A DNA stretch of 64,000 nt from contig NZ_OZ038523.1 in assembly GCF_964036595.1 (NCBI RefSeq), forward strand, positions 3,416,501 to 3,480,500. Reading direction: 5' to 3'. The stretch comes from Tenacibaculum sp. 190524A05c. Lineage in GTDB: Bacteria; Bacteroidota; Bacteroidia; Flavobacteriales; Flavobacteriaceae. Shown here piece after piece: positions 63,870 through 64,000 of the stretch. The notes below the pieces were generated by a model. That model saw nothing but the letters and a program-made list of their open reading frames with translations, searched no databases and was not told the DNA's origin. Numbering within the stretch: the stretch's first letter is position 1; every line of letters begins with the position of its first letter. The position numbers and the translations under genes were made by a program.

Positions 63870-64000
63870 TCAATCTAGCATTGCAACAATTCTTGCAGGC
63901 GCAGCAGAAGCACCAACAATTTTTAAAGGAAATACAGCTACTTTAAATCCTGAATAAGGTAAAGCGTCTAAATTTACTAATTGCTCCATATGCCAGTATT
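63870..64000 (-). CDS. Cyclase-family protein, C-terminal fragment
   Basis: The last 42 or so codons, running off the window edge. It ends LPYSGFKVAVFPLKIVGASAAPARIVAMLD, quoted in parts: SGFKVAVFPLKI and GASAAPARIVAML, which is the usual end of cyclase/kynurenine formamidase family proteins. Only the C-terminus can be seen, so no function is assigned. Confidence 0.75.
   Translation of the reverse strand, partial: YWHMEQLVNLDALPYSGFKVAVFPLKIVGASAAPARIVAMLD

Overview
The window looks like chromosomal DNA of a marine-type member of the Flavobacteriaceae (Bacteroidota). The grounds are a low GC content, promoters of the TTG...TAnnTTTG type, almost no strong Shine-Dalgarno sites, many SPII lipoproteins and Bacteroidota-specific families (FG-GAP/SprB-like surface proteins, LytS/LytTR pairs, a sulfite reductase carrying a HEPN domain). 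Genus cannot be fixed from this sequence alone; the gene content resembles Tenacibaculum or Polaribacter relatives. No prophage, integrase, transposase, rRNA or CRISPR array is visible.

Layout. 1-5.4 kb: an ABC-F ATPase, a DsbD-N-like lipoprotein divergent from a membrane regulator with inverted topology, then a D-cysteine desulfhydrase-like enzyme and a GH73/LysM glucosaminidase. 5.4-12.1 kb: a TPR-LytS histidine kinase with its LytTR regulator, a gamma-carbonic anhydrase, a coiled-coil protein, a small secreted basic protein and a membrane-tethered EEP-family hydrolase. 12.1-34.7 kb: a 22-kb sulfur supercluster. It starts with a SAM-I riboswitch in front of metY, followed by a MetX/aspartokinase/homoserine dehydrogenase fusion, an OsmC protein and a second trans-sulfuration enzyme. 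Then comes an Rrf2 regulator and the sulfate assimilation operon (DUF2061, cysH, cysD, cysN, ferredoxin, sulfite reductase-HEPN, siroheme genes, FNR-like reductase, adrenodoxin-type ferredoxin, cysE, cysM). A second SAM-I riboswitch precedes a split methionine synthase and metF. Together these genes take sulfate to sulfide, supply O-acetylserine and O-acetylhomoserine, and make cysteine and methionine, with SAM feedback at two places and a probable Rrf2 operator at a third.

34.7-49.0 kb: an S9 peptidase and two giant adjacent surface proteins (1465 and 2350 aa). They share leucine-rich-repeat modules and an identical-length 224-aa C-terminal module; the second also carries an M60-like metallopeptidase. 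49.0-49.5 kb: tRNA-Phe with a small GIY-YIG nuclease gene lodged between two copies of a 48-bp repeat made of the tRNA 3' end plus its terminator. 49.6-57.3 kb: an envelope operon (coaX, outer-membrane protein, TPR protein, lptC, small membrane protein, CNNM/CorC protein) and a PpiD-like foldase. 57.3-60.6 kb: a secreted beta/gamma-crystallin-like protein, then a minus-strand run of accessory genes (PD-(D/E)XK-like, endonuclease V-like, two unknowns) separated by related intergenic blocks, looking like a cassette array. 60.6-64 kb: lpdA, a haem-binding protein, a GT4 glycosyltransferase and the end of a cyclase-family gene.

The most interesting points are the GIY-YIG/tRNA-Phe unit, the cassette-like array with shared intergenic blocks, the metH riboswitch whose apparent output hairpin buries the start codon, and one short palindrome family found both in a 22-bp tandem array and in the stems of both riboswitches. 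All statements are from reading the sequence; no search, alignment program or folding program was run.
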